From the NCBI GenBank assembly GCA_947629385.1, contig CANRDO010000007.1, positions 27,238 to 91,237 of the forward strand: a DNA stretch of 64,000 bases. Direction: 5' to 3'. Source of the DNA: an uncultured Lachnospiraceae bacterium. GTDB taxonomy: Bacteria > Bacillota > Clostridia > Lachnospirales > Lachnospiraceae. Positions within the stretch are counted from its first letter, which is position 1. Each line of letters begins with the position of its first letter. The notes beneath the pieces are model-generated. The model was not told the origin of the DNA. It saw only the letters and a list, made by a program, of their open reading frames with translations, and made no database searches. Below, piece after piece: positions 18,112 to 27,283 of the stretch. Position numbers and translations under genes: made by a program.

Positions 18112-18753
18112 TTACCGCCGCAGCGCAAGCAGCCATGCCGCGATGTGGACCGCCTGCGGGAACTCGCCCTTCGCGATCATATCGTCAATTTCCTGCGCCG
18201 TGTGCTTTTGCACATTCAGGAATTCCGTCTCGTCCAGAGATTGTCCCGACACCTTGCGGCAGTTTTTCGCCACAAAGAGATACGCGTAATCGTCGGCGAT
18301 CGTCGCGTGGGACGGCACCGCAAGCAGGTAGCTCCACTCGTCAGACTCATAGCCGGTCTCCTCCCGCAGCTCGCGCTTCGCCGCCGCAAGAGCGTTTTCC
18401 GCAAAAACACCGTCAGGGCCGTACTCCCTGCCATCCTTCCGCTCGATCCCGCCCGCCGGGAACTCCGTTGTCACTTCCCGGATTCCCTGCCGGAACTGAC
18501 GGACACACAGATAGTTCCCTTCTGTGTCGGAGGCCACAATCACCACATAATCTTTGCGGGTGTAGGTGTAATACGGCTCGAAGACGCTCCCGTCCGGCAG
18601 ACGGTACGCCGACCGCCGAAAGTCGATCCATTCGTCCTGTATGAGATGCTCCGTGCTGACCTCCTCCCAGGCAAGGGGATCCCGTTCTTCCAGGTTCTCT
18701 GTCTTTTGCCCTGCTTCAGGTCGAATAGTATCGTTTCTTTTTTTGCGTTCCAT
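18112..18753 (-). CDS. Nudix hydrolase (ADP-ribose pyrophosphatase-like)
   Basis: 213 residues. The Nudix box is FAENALAAAKRELREETGY with the catalytic REx2EE intact; the initial glycine of the consensus is replaced and a short insertion (ERKDGREYGPDG) precedes it. QFRQGIREVTTEFPAGGIE is the strand-loop typical of ADP-ribose pyrophosphatases. The first 35 residues are polar and probably disordered. Likely hydrolyses a nucleoside diphosphate derivative; the substrate is not determined by the sequence. It is monocistronic, with a 150 bp gap before the GH31 gene. Confidence 0.88.
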   Translation of the reverse strand: MERKKRNDTIRPEAGQKTENLEERDPLAWEEVSTEHLIQDEWIDFRRSAYRLPDGSVFEPYYTYTRKDYVVIVASDTEGNYLCVRQFRQGIREVTTEFPAGGIERKDGREYGPDGVFAENALAAAKRELREETGYESDEWSYLLAVPSHATIADDYAYLFVAKNCRKVSGQSLDETEFLNVQKHTAQEIDDMIAKGEFPQAVHIAAWLLALRR

Positions 18754-18801
18754 TTTCTATTCTCGCTCCTTCATTTTATATTTATTTGCAACTTTTTATT
18801 G

Positions 18802-18830
18802 TTGACACATTCCTATGAGTATGCTATTCT
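18802..18830 (+). promoter_or_regulatory. Candidate plus-strand promoter in the nudix-vapB gap
   Basis: TTGACA at 18802-18807 and TATTCT at 18825-18830, 17-bp spacer. No gene begins within 150 bp downstream except through the second vapB promoter; it could give a longer vapBC transcript. Confidence 0.45.
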
Positions 18831-18934
18831 CTCTTTATCCGGAATTCGAGCCAGCTCCGTCGCTTTCCCATGCAAATGATAAGAAAACCATTCTCAGCAA
18901 AACATCAGATTCAGCATGACTCATAAATTGCCTG

Positions 18935-18975
18935 TTGACACTTCGTTTTCTTATGTATATACTATATGTATATAC
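18935..18975 (+). promoter_or_regulatory. vapBC promoter with repeated GTATATAC operator
   Basis: TTGACA (18935-18940), 17-bp spacer, TATACT (18958-18963). Two copies of the self-complementary octamer GTATATAC (18955-18962 and 18968-18975) overlap and follow the -10 box, in the position expected for autorepression by the VapB dimer. Confidence 0.7.
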
Positions 18976-18999
18976 AAAAAATAGAAGGGGGCTTTTGAT

Positions 19000-19236
19000 A
19001 TGCTGACAGCAAAAATATTCCAAAGCGGAAACAGTCAGGCAATCCGTATCCCAAAGGAAGCGCACACCGAACAAAAAGAATTTTATATCCGCAGACTCGG
19101 AAACGGATATGTCCTTTTCCCGACAGATGATCCATGGTTTCCTCTCCGGGAGAGCATCGGCATGGTTCCCGACGATTTTATGGAAGACCGCTCGCAGCCG
19201 TCTTTCAATGATATAACAGAAAGAGAGGAATTATGA
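19000..19236 (+). CDS. vapB: VapB-type antitoxin (AbrB/SpoVT-like)
   Basis: 78 residues beginning MLTAKIFQSGNSQAIRIPKE, the swapped-hairpin AbrB-type DNA-binding motif. The remaining acidic segment (GMVPDDFMEDRSQPSFNDITEREEL) would bind and block the toxin. The ribosome site is AAGGGGG. It overlaps vapC by four bases (ATGA). It should repress its own promoter through the GTATATAC repeats just upstream. Confidence 0.92.
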   Translation: MLTAKIFQSGNSQAIRIPKEAHTEQKEFYIRRLGNGYVLFPTDDPWFPLRESIGMVPDDFMEDRSQPSFNDITEREEL

Positions 19237-19640
19237 AATACCTTCTTGATACAAATATCTGCATCTATGCCTTAAAAGACAAGTACCCATCTCTGACGCA
19301 GAAACTGTTCCGCATCCACCCTGACGAGATCGCGGTCTCTTCCATCACAGTGAGCGAGTTGGAATACGGCGCTGCCAAAAACATGTGGAAAGAGCAGACG
19401 AGATTTCGCATGCATATGTTTCTTTCCACATTCACAATTCTTCCTTTCACCGAACAGGACGCCATAGCCGCCGGACAGATCCGGGCTTTTCTTGCGCAGA
19501 AAGGCACGATAATCGGTCCTTATGATATCCAAATCGCGGCGCAAGGCATTTCAAAAGATTTGACTGTCATCACGCACAACATGTCTGAATTCAGCCGGGT
19601 GCCGCAGCTGTCTCTGGAGGATTGGGTGGAAAACGCATAA
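19233..19640 (+). CDS. vapC: VapC toxin, PIN-domain ribonuclease
   Basis: 135 residues. The acidic PIN residues are visible: Asp5 in YLLDTNICIYALK, Glu in VSELEYGAA, and Asp in IIGPYDIQIAAQ; ITHNMSEFSRVPQLSLEDW is the usual C-terminal motif. Family members cut tRNA or rRNA. Its start overlaps the vapB stop. All catalytic acids are intact, so it is probably active when free of VapB. Confidence 0.93.
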   Translation: MKYLLDTNICIYALKDKYPSLTQKLFRIHPDEIAVSSITVSELEYGAAKNMWKEQTRFRMHMFLSTFTILPFTEQDAIAAGQIRAFLAQKGTIIGPYDIQIAAQGISKDLTVITHNMSEFSRVPQLSLEDWVENA

Positions 19641-19652
19641 GCTGTTTCACTC

Positions 19653-20780
19653 TCATCTTTTATTGATTTCCCCGTTTCCTTTTCTTCCGGCACTCTGCCG
19701 CGCTTTGCCCGACGATACCGCCCGGCACATCCCGTGGAGAATCTTCCAGAACTGCTGTCTTCTCTCCTTTTCCATCTCCCGAAACTTTTTGATCACTGCC
19801 CGCGCCAGAACGATTGGCCGCTGAAGCAGCTCATACACATTTCTGGCTCTGGTCGAGCGGATGAGCTCATACAAGGTATCAACGAACAGCGCGACTTGTC
19901 CTGTCGGAAGCGAGCGAATCCACTCATCAAGGCTTTTGCTTCGCCTGCTGCTCTTTTTGCGGAGCTGTTTTTTATACCAGAACCGCGAGCCGCGAATCTT
20001 CCACTGCATCAAATCGTGCTGAACAAATCCGCCCTTATACCCCGCTACCACACGATAATCCCGATAACGCGAAAACATCATTCCAAACACAGACTGCTCC
20101 GGCACGATCTTGCAGTACCGGTCCCGAATCCGCAGAAAGCCGGGCGTCTCATAAAAATGCCGCCACAGGCCGGGCCCGTCAAAGCTGTAGACGCGGCGGA
20201 TCCTCTCCTGCACCGCTTCCGGAACAAACGAAGCGGAGTAGACCGCCAGATTGCCGCCTTTGGAGTGTCCTCCCACGATCATGCGTCCGCTCGTGTAGCG
20301 CGCAACGCCCTTTACATAGTCCAGCGCCCGCTTCTGCGACGGCACCAGGCGCATGTAGCTCATGTTGAAATCTTCTTTCCAGCCCACCAGATGCTCGTCC
20401 GTCCCGCGAAACGCCACGAACACACTGCTCTTTCCCAGAAAGAATGTGATCGCCGCGAACTGCGCCTCCCGCTCCTCGTCGATCCACTCGACAAAATAGT
20501 TGACCCGAATGCGGCCGAAGCGCCGGCTTCCCGCGATCAGCGAAAACGCCTCCCGGTATGATGAGCCGTAGACCGGATCCGAAAACAGATGCTCCCAGCC
20601 CGCTTTCCTCTTAATATCCTCCCAGCTCATCGAAGCGCCGCGGTTGAAGCCCGGCACGACGCCGTCAAACTTCATATAGACAAGCAGCGCCAACACCAGC
20701 GCGTCCACCTCGGAGAACGGCATCTCGCGAAAGCTGCGGTCCCCGTATTCCCGGAGATATTTCATCAGATTATTTTTCAA
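19653..20780 (-). CDS. DUF2974 family alpha/beta-hydrolase-like protein
   Basis: 375 residues. The nucleophile-elbow-like motif VGGHSKGGNLAVYSA (around residue 170) is typical of DUF2974 (Mbeg1-like) proteins, which are common in gut Firmicutes and of unknown function. YSFDGPGL follows. I place the start at the TTG at 20780 because GGGAGGG lies seven bases before it; the ATG at 20765 is a weaker choice. The C-terminal 60 residues are basic (KKFREMEKERRQQFWK). No signal peptide. A lipase or esterase role is possible but unproven. Confidence 0.85.
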   Translation of the reverse strand: MKNNLMKYLREYGDRSFREMPFSEVDALVLALLVYMKFDGVVPGFNRGASMSWEDIKRKAGWEHLFSDPVYGSSYREAFSLIAGSRRFGRIRVNYFVEWIDEEREAQFAAITFFLGKSSVFVAFRGTDEHLVGWKEDFNMSYMRLVPSQKRALDYVKGVARYTSGRMIVGGHSKGGNLAVYSASFVPEAVQERIRRVYSFDGPGLWRHFYETPGFLRIRDRYCKIVPEQSVFGMMFSRYRDYRVVAGYKGGFVQHDLMQWKIRGSRFWYKKQLRKKSSRRSKSLDEWIRSLPTGQVALFVDTLYELIRSTRARNVYELLQRPIVLARAVIKKFREMEKERRQQFWKILHGMCRAVSSGKARQSAGRKGNGEINKR

Positions 20781-20962
20781 GAATGAACCCTCCCCAGAAA
20801 ATACGTTTCTAATAATTTATTATAACACTTCCCAGCGAGAAAAAGCGTCAGCCTAATACAATCCGAAACTTCCCTGTCATTATATTCATTGTAATAAAAA
20901 AATCAGCAATGTCAAATATTTCTGCGGCATAAATATAACACTTTATTCAACACTCGACATCT

Positions 20963-20990
20963 GAAAAAGGGCGCGGCATTTTACCGCGCC
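20963..20990 (-). terminator. Terminator of gltBD
   Basis: Stem GGCGCGG / CCGCGCC with CTTTTTC on the minus-strand side, 30 bp after the gltD stop. Confidence 0.9.
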
Positions 20991-21020
20991 CACACCCTAT
21001 ATGGAAACTTCACAGACCGC

Positions 21021-22505
21021 TTACAGGTTCGTGTACCCCATCAGATACCGGTCGACTTCCTTCGCCGCCTCTCTGCCCTCGCGGATCGCCCAGACGACGA
21101 GCGACTGACCGCGGTGCATGTCGCCGGCGGTAAAGACCTTCGGCACGCTGGTCGCGTACTCGTCCGGCTTCGTCGCCACGTTCGTGCGCGGGTTCAGGTC
21201 CACCTTGAACGCGTCGGTCACGTACTTCTGCGAGCCAAGGAAGCCTGCCGCGATCAGCACGAGGTCGGCCTTGACCGTCCACTCGCTGCCCTCGACCGGC
21301 ACCATCATCATGCGCCCGGTCTTCTCGTCCTTCTTGCTCTCGAGCTTCACGAGAACGGCCTTCGTCACCTCGCCCTTCTTGTTCGCGATGAACTCCTTGA
21401 CCGTTGTGGTGTAGATGCGCGGGTCGGAGCCGTAGAGCGCGATCGCCTCCTGATGGCCGTAGTCGGTCTTGAGCACGCGCGGCCACTGCGGCCACGGGTT
21501 GTTCTCCGCGCGCTCCACCGGCGGCTGGGGCATCATCTCCAGCATCGTCACGGACGCCGCTCCGAGGCGGATCGACGTACCGCAGCAGTCGTTTCCGGTA
21601 TCGCCGCCGCCGATGATGATGACGTGTTTGTCCTTCGCGGAGATGAACTTCTTGTCCTTGAAGTCCGAATCCAGCAGGCTCTTCGTCGTCGCCTTCAGGA
21701 AATCCACCGCGAAGTAGATGCCCTTGGAATCGCGACCCGGTACCTGGATATCGCGCGGGTTAGACGCGCCGCAGCAGAGCACGACCGCGTCGTAGTTCTT
21801 CATCAGCTCGTCGGCGCTCACGTTCTCACCGATGTTCGCGTTTGTGACGAACTCGATGCCCTCTTCCTCCATCAGCGCGATGCGCCGGTCGATCACCGAT
21901 TTCTCAATCTTCATGTTCGGGATACCATAGCGCAGCAGTCCGCCGACGCGGTCGTTCCGCTCGTAGACCGTCACCTTGTGTCCCCGCTTGTTCAGCTGCA
22001 GCGCCGTCGCCAGTCCGGACGGGCCGCTGCCGACCACCGCCACCTTCTTGCCGGTGCGCACCTGCGGCGGGCAGGCCTTCACCAGCCCGGTCGCGAACGC
22101 GTTCTCGATGATCGCGCGCTCGTTCTCCTTCGTCGCCACAGGTTCGCCGTTTAAGTTGCAGGTACAGGCCGCCTCGCACAGCGCCGGGCAGACGCGCGAG
22201 GTAAACTCCGGGAAGCAGTGCGTCTTTGTCAGGCGCTTGTATGCCTCCTCCCAGTTGCCGAGGTAGACCAGGTCGTTGCTCTCCGGCACAAGATTGTTCA
22301 GTGGGCAGCCCGAGGCCATCCCCGCGATCATCATGCCGGCCTGACAGAACGGCACGCCGCACGCCATACATCTCGCGCCCTGCAGACGCTGCTTTTCCAG
22401 GGAGAGCGGGATGTGGAATTCATTGAAATTTTTGATCCGTTCCAGCGGTGCGATCTCCTGGCTGTTCTCACGTTCATAATCCAAAAATCCTGTCGGTTTT
22501 CCCAT
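21021..22505 (-). CDS. gltD: Glutamate synthase (NADPH) small subunit
   Basis: 494 residues, the usual length. The N-terminal iron-sulfur cysteines appear as CMACGVPFC and CPLNN, with CPALCEAACTCNLN further on. Two nucleotide-binding folds follow: FAD at AVVGSGPSGLATALQL and NAD(P)H at HVIIIGGGDTGNDC. It passes electrons from NAD(P)H to the large subunit, where 2-oxoglutarate and glutamine give two glutamates. The ATG has AGGAGG upstream and lies 12 bp after gltB. GTSIRLGAASVTMLEMMP is typical of the family. Confidence 0.96.
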   Translation of the reverse strand: MGKPTGFLDYERENSQEIAPLERIKNFNEFHIPLSLEKQRLQGARCMACGVPFCQAGMMIAGMASGCPLNNLVPESNDLVYLGNWEEAYKRLTKTHCFPEFTSRVCPALCEAACTCNLNGEPVATKENERAIIENAFATGLVKACPPQVRTGKKVAVVGSGPSGLATALQLNKRGHKVTVYERNDRVGGLLRYGIPNMKIEKSVIDRRIALMEEEGIEFVTNANIGENVSADELMKNYDAVVLCCGASNPRDIQVPGRDSKGIYFAVDFLKATTKSLLDSDFKDKKFISAKDKHVIIIGGGDTGNDCCGTSIRLGAASVTMLEMMPQPPVERAENNPWPQWPRVLKTDYGHQEAIALYGSDPRIYTTTVKEFIANKKGEVTKAVLVKLESKKDEKTGRMMMVPVEGSEWTVKADLVLIAAGFLGSQKYVTDAFKVDLNPRTNVATKPDEYATSVPKVFTAGDMHRGQSLVVWAIREGREAAKEVDRYLMGYTNL

Positions 22506-22517
22506 TCTTCACACCTC

Positions 22518-25500
22518 CTACTCGTCCTGGCCTGCAGCGATCGCGTAGAACGCTTCGATCTGCGCCTGCTCGCTGCTTAAGCCCTTCTCTTCCATCTGGA
22601 CGATCGCCATCTGCATCTTCTTGTACTCGTGTGGGATGATCTTCTTAAACTTCGGCAGATACGTTCCAAAATCGTCGAGCACCTTCTTGCCCTTCTCGGA
22701 ATTCGTGTATTTCACATGCTCGTTGATGATGTCCTTCAGCTCCAGCACATCGTACTTGGAGGTGATCTTCTCAATCGAGACCATGTTCTTGTTGACCTTC
22801 GTGTAGAGGTCGTTGTCCTCGTCCAGCACGTAGGCGATGCCGCCGCTCATGCCGGCCGCGAAGTTCTTGCCGACCTTGCCGAGCACGACCGCGCGCCCGC
22901 CGGTCATGTACTCACAGCCGTGATCGCCGACGCCCTCGACGACCGTGACCGCGCCGGAATTCCGCACGCAGAAGCGCTCTCCGGCCACGCCGTTGATGAA
23001 GGCCTTGCCGCTCGTCGCGCCGTACAGGGCCACGTTGCCGACGATGATGTTCTCATCGTGCGCGAATTTCACACCCTGCGGCGGATAGACAATCAGCTTG
23101 CCGCCGGAAAGTCCCTTGCCGAAGTAGTCGTTGCTGTCGCCGACCAGCTCGAGCGTCAGTCCTCTCGGGATGAACGCGCCGAAGCTCTGGCCGCCCGCGC
23201 CGTGGCATTTCACGGTGTAGGTGTCGTCCTCAAGCCCCTCCGGGTACTTCCGCGTGATCTCCGAGCCGAAGATCGTGCCGAAGGTGCGGTCCACGTTGGA
23301 GACGTCCACCTCCACGCTGCGCTTCTGCCCGCTCTCGAGCGCGCTGCCGAGCTTCGCGAGCAATACCTTCATGTCCTTCGTCTTCTCCAGGCCGAAATCG
23401 AACTCCTGCGCCTTGTCGAAGGTGACCTTCGCCTTCGGATCCAGATACGGATTGTCGAGAATGTTGCTCAGATCGATCAGCGCGCCCTTCGGGTTCTCGC
23501 AGTTGTCCTTCTTCTTCAGCAGGTCGCTGCGGCCGACCATCTCGTCGAGCGTGCGGAAGCCGAGCTTCGCCATATATTCGCGCAGATCCTGCGCGATGAA
23601 TCTCATAAAGTTCACAACGTACTCCGGCTTGCCGCGGAAACGCTTGCGCAGCTCCGGGTTCTGCGTCGCCACGCCCACCGGACAGGTGTCGAGGTTGCAG
23701 ACACGCATCATCACGCAGCCCATCGTCACCAGCGGCCCGGTCGCGAAGCCGAATTCCTCCGCGCCCAGAAGCGCCGCGATCGCCACGTCGCGTCCGCTCA
23801 TCAGCTTGCCGTCCGTCTCGATGCGCACCTTGTTGCGCAGGCCGTTCATGATCAGCGTCTGGTGCGTCTCGGCCAGGCCGAGCTCCCACGGAAGTCCCGC
23901 GTGGTGGATCGAGCTTCTCGGCGCGGCGCCCGTACCTCCGTCGTAGCCGGAGATCAGGATCACCTGCGCGCCAGCCTTCGCCACGCCCGCGGCGACCGTG
24001 CCGACGCCCGCCTCGGAGACCAACTTCACCGAGATATCCGCCTGGCGGTTCGCGTTCTTCAGGTCGTAGATCAACTGCGCCAGATCCTCGATCGAATAGA
24101 TATCGTGGTGTGGCGGCGGAGAGATCAGGCTCACGCCCGGTGTCGAATGCCTCGTCTTCGCGATCCACGGATAGACCTTCTTGCCCGGAAGGTGTCCGCC
24201 CTCGCCCGGCTTCGCGCCCTGCGCCATCTTGATCTGGATCTCCTTCGCGCTCACGAGGTAGCGGGAGGTCACGCCGAAGCGTCCCGAGGCCACCTGCTTG
24301 ATCGCGGAGCAGCGGTTCTTGCCGTCCGGCCCGATCACCAGGCGCTCCAGGCTCTCGCCGCCCTCACCGGTGTTCGACTTGCCATGCAGCATGTTCATCG
24401 CGATCGCCAGCGTCTCGTGCGCCTCCTGAGAGATGGAGCCGTAGGACATGGCGCCGGTCTTGAAGCGCTTCACGATCTCGTCCACGCTCTCGACCTCCTC
24501 GAGTGGAACGCCTTTCTCCGGGAACTTAAAGTCCATCGTGCTGCGGATGTAGCCGGACTCTTCCTTGTTGACCAACTCCGTGAATTCCTTGAACATCTGG
24601 TAGTTGCCGGTCCGCGTCGACTCCTGGAGCAGGTGGATCGTCAGCGGGTTGTAGCGGTGATGCTCCCCTGCGCTGCGCGACTTGTGCCAGCCCTGGCTGT
24701 CGAGTGTCAGGTCTTCGCGCAGTCCAAGCGGATCGAAGGCCTTCGTGTGCCGCTCGTCCACGTCGCGCTCGATATCCTCCATCGTGATGCCGCCGATGCG
24801 GCTCACGGTATTCGTAAAGTATTTCTCGATCACGTCCGCGCTGATGCCGATCGCCTCGAAGATCTGGGAGCCCTGATACGACTGGATCGTGGAGATTCCC
24901 ATCTTGGACGCGATCTTGACGATGCCGTCGATGATCGCCTGATTGTAATCGTTGACCGCCGCGTAGTAGTCCTTTTCGAGCATGCCGGTGTCGATCAGCT
25001 GATGGATCGTATCCAACGCCAGATACGGGTTGATCGCGCTCGCGCCGTAGCCCAGCAGCGTCGCGAAATGGTGCACCTCTCTCGGCTCGCCCGTCTCGAG
25101 GATCAGTGCCAGCGAGGTGCGGCGCTTCGTCTTGACCAGATACTGGTTGACCGCCGAGATCGCCAGCAACGACGGGATCGGCACGCGGAACTCGTCGATG
25201 CCTTTATCTGTCAGGACCAGGATGTTCGCCCCGTCGCGGAACGCACGGTCCACCTCGAGGAAGAGATGATCCATCGCCTTCTCAAGCCCGGTGTTCTTGT
25301 AGAATGTGATCGGGATCTCCGCCACCTTGAAGCCCGGCACCTTCATGTGCTTGATCTTCAGCATGTCGGTATTCGTGAGGATCGGATTCTCGATCTTGAG
25401 TACCTGGCAGTTCTCCGGCTGCTCCTGGAGCAGATTTCCCTCCATGCCGATATACATGGTCTTCGACGTCACGACCTTCTCACGGATCGCGTCGATCGGC

Positions 25501-27083
25501 GGGTTCGTGACTTGCGCAAACAGCTGCTTGAAATAGTTGAACAGCGGCTGGTGTCTGCCGGAGAGCACGGCCAGCGGCGTGTCGATGCCCATCGCGCTGA
25601 TGCCCTCGCCGCCGTTCTCCGCCATCGTCAGGATCGACGTGCGGTAGTCTTCATAGCTGTAGCCGAACGCCTTCATCAGGCGCATCCGCATCTCGTCGGA
25701 GTACGTCTCGACGCGCTTGTTCGGGATCTTGATCTCCTTCAGTTTCACAAGGTACTGGTCGAGCCACTCGCCGTACGGCTGGCGGGACGCGTACTTTGTC
25801 TTCAGCTCCTCGTCGTCGATCACCCTGCCCTGCACCGTGTCGACCAGCAGCATCTTGCCCGGGTGCAGCCGCTCTTTCAGCACGATCTTCGCCGGGTCGA
25901 TATCGAGCACGCCGACCTCGGACGAGAGGATCACATAGCCGTCGCTCGTCACATAGTAGCGGGACGGACGCAGGCCGTTGCGGTCGAGCACCGCGCCCAT
26001 GATATCGCCGTCCGAGAACAGGATCGACGCCGGGCCGTCCCACGGCTCCATCATCGTCGCGTAATACTGATAAAAATCCTTTTTCTTCTGCGACATCACG
26101 CTGTTATTCGCCCAGGGCTCCGGAATCATGATCATGACCGCGAGCGGCAGGTCCATGCCGTTCATCGTCAGGAATTCCAATGTGTTGTCGAGCATCGCCG
26201 AGTCGGACCCCTTCGCGTTGATCACCGGAAGCACCTTGTGCATGTCGTTCTCCATATATTTGGAAGACATCGTCTCCTCGCGCGCGAGCATCTTGTCGGC
26301 GTTGCCGCGGATCGTGTTGATCTCGCCGTTATGTACGATGAAGCGGTACGGATGCGCCCTCTCCCAGCTCGGATTCGTGTTCGTGCTGAATCTGGAGTGC
26401 ACGATTGCGATCGCCGACTCGTAATCCGGACTCTGCAGATCCGTGAAAAACGTGCGCAGCTGCCCCACCAGGAACATACCCTTGTAGATGATCGTGCGGC
26501 TCGAGAGCGACACCACGTAGGTCGTGTCGTTCGACTGCTCGAACGTCCTGCGGATCACGTACAGCCTACGGTCAAACGCAAGTCCCTTCTCTACATCCTT
26601 CGGCCGCTCCACAAACGCCTGCTCGATGCAGGGCATCTTCTCGAGCGCCTTGTGGCCGAGCACCTTCGGAACGGTCGGCACCTGACGCCAGCCGAGAAAC
26701 TTCAATCCCTCTTTCGTCACGATGCTCTCGAACATCTTCTTCGCCTGGTTCCGCTTGAGCACGTCCTGCGGGAAGAAGAACATGCCGACTCCGTAGTCCC
26801 GCTCTTCGCCCAAAAAAATGCCAAGGTCCAAACAGGCTTTGCGGAAGAATTTATGCGAGATCTGCATCATGATCCCTACTCCGTCTCCTGTCTTTCCCTC
26901 GGCGTCTTTGCCAGCTCTGTGTTCAAGATTTTCTACAATACTGAGTGCATTCTCCACTGTCTGGTGAGTCTTGATCCCCTTGATATTGACGACCGCGCCG
27001 ATGCCGCAGTTGTCATGTTCAAACTCGGGCCGGTACAGCCCCGGACTCACGCAGGCAGGATTGGAATCCTTTCTTACTTCCAT
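22518..27083 (-). CDS. gltB: Glutamate synthase large subunit
   Basis: About 1521 residues from MEVRKDSNPACVS; that ATG has AGGAGGAG seven bases upstream, so the GTG at 27101 is not preferred. The class II glutamine amidotransferase begins at EHDNCGIGAVV, whose Cys becomes the N-terminal nucleophile after cleavage of the short propeptide. The FMN-binding synthase domain contains PGEGGHLPGKKVYPWIA, and the [3Fe-4S] cysteines lie in CVMMRVCNLDTCPVG. The C-terminal GXGXG domain is present. Forms the GOGAT pair with gltD. Confidence 0.97.
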   Translation of the reverse strand: MEVRKDSNPACVSPGLYRPEFEHDNCGIGAVVNIKGIKTHQTVENALSIVENLEHRAGKDAEGKTGDGVGIMMQISHKFFRKACLDLGIFLGEERDYGVGMFFFPQDVLKRNQAKKMFESIVTKEGLKFLGWRQVPTVPKVLGHKALEKMPCIEQAFVERPKDVEKGLAFDRRLYVIRRTFEQSNDTTYVVSLSSRTIIYKGMFLVGQLRTFFTDLQSPDYESAIAIVHSRFSTNTNPSWERAHPYRFIVHNGEINTIRGNADKMLAREETMSSKYMENDMHKVLPVINAKGSDSAMLDNTLEFLTMNGMDLPLAVMIMIPEPWANNSVMSQKKKDFYQYYATMMEPWDGPASILFSDGDIMGAVLDRNGLRPSRYYVTSDGYVILSSEVGVLDIDPAKIVLKERLHPGKMLLVDTVQGRVIDDEELKTKYASRQPYGEWLDQYLVKLKEIKIPNKRVETYSDEMRMRLMKAFGYSYEDYRTSILTMAENGGEGISAMGIDTPLAVLSGRHQPLFNYFKQLFAQVTNPPIDAIREKVVTSKTMYIGMEGNLLQEQPENCQVLKIENPILTNTDMLKIKHMKVPGFKVAEIPITFYKNTGLEKAMDHLFLEVDRAFRDGANILVLTDKGIDEFRVPIPSLLAISAVNQYLVKTKRRTSLALILETGEPREVHHFATLLGYGASAINPYLALDTIHQLIDTGMLEKDYYAAVNDYNQAIIDGIVKIASKMGISTIQSYQGSQIFEAIGISADVIEKYFTNTVSRIGGITMEDIERDVDERHTKAFDPLGLREDLTLDSQGWHKSRSAGEHHRYNPLTIHLLQESTRTGNYQMFKEFTELVNKEESGYIRSTMDFKFPEKGVPLEEVESVDEIVKRFKTGAMSYGSISQEAHETLAIAMNMLHGKSNTGEGGESLERLVIGPDGKNRCSAIKQVASGRFGVTSRYLVSAKEIQIKMAQGAKPGEGGHLPGKKVYPWIAKTRHSTPGVSLISPPPHHDIYSIEDLAQLIYDLKNANRQADISVKLVSEAGVGTVAAGVAKAGAQVILISGYDGGTGAAPRSSIHHAGLPWELGLAETHQTLIMNGLRNKVRIETDGKLMSGRDVAIAALLGAEEFGFATGPLVTMGCVMMRVCNLDTCPVGVATQNPELRKRFRGKPEYVVNFMRFIAQDLREYMAKLGFRTLDEMVGRSDLLKKKDNCENPKGALIDLSNILDNPYLDPKAKVTFDKAQEFDFGLEKTKDMKVLLAKLGSALESGQKRSVEVDVSNVDRTFGTIFGSEITRKYPEGLEDDTYTVKCHGAGGQSFGAFIPRGLTLELVGDSNDYFGKGLSGGKLIVYPPQGVKFAHDENIIVGNVALYGATSGKAFINGVAGERFCVRNSGAVTVVEGVGDHGCEYMTGGRAVVLGKVGKNFAAGMSGGIAYVLDEDNDLYTKVNKNMVSIEKITSKYDVLELKDIINEHVKYTNSEKGKKVLDDFGTYLPKFKKIIPHEYKKMQMAIVQMEEKGLSSEQAQIEAFYAIAAGQDE

Positions 27084-27123
27084 CCTGACTCCTCCTGTCA
27101 CGGTATGATATGTAACTGTACTG

Positions 27124-27183
27124 ACTATACACCCATTTCCCGCATCTGTAAATAAAAACTTTTTCTATAATTATCTGATAATT
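27124..27183 (-). promoter_or_regulatory. gltB promoter with upstream palindrome
   Basis: On the minus strand TTTACA (27147-27152), 17-bp spacer, TATAGT (27124-27129). A perfect palindrome ATTATCTGATAAT (27171-27183) lies about 20 bp upstream of the -35 box and is a candidate operator. Confidence 0.65.
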
Positions 27184-27283
27184 TGAATTTTGTTATATTA
27201 CACTATTATTTTCTGTCTATTTTAAGCACTATCTTCTTTCCGACTCGTTTTGGGAACAATTTCAAGTGGTTTCTTCTCTTCTT

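Noticed and set aside
22629..27155. A 1508-codon open frame on the plus strand opposite gltB
   Set aside because: It is an antisense shadow of a highly biased gene; the translation is rich in R, H, D and L with no domain.
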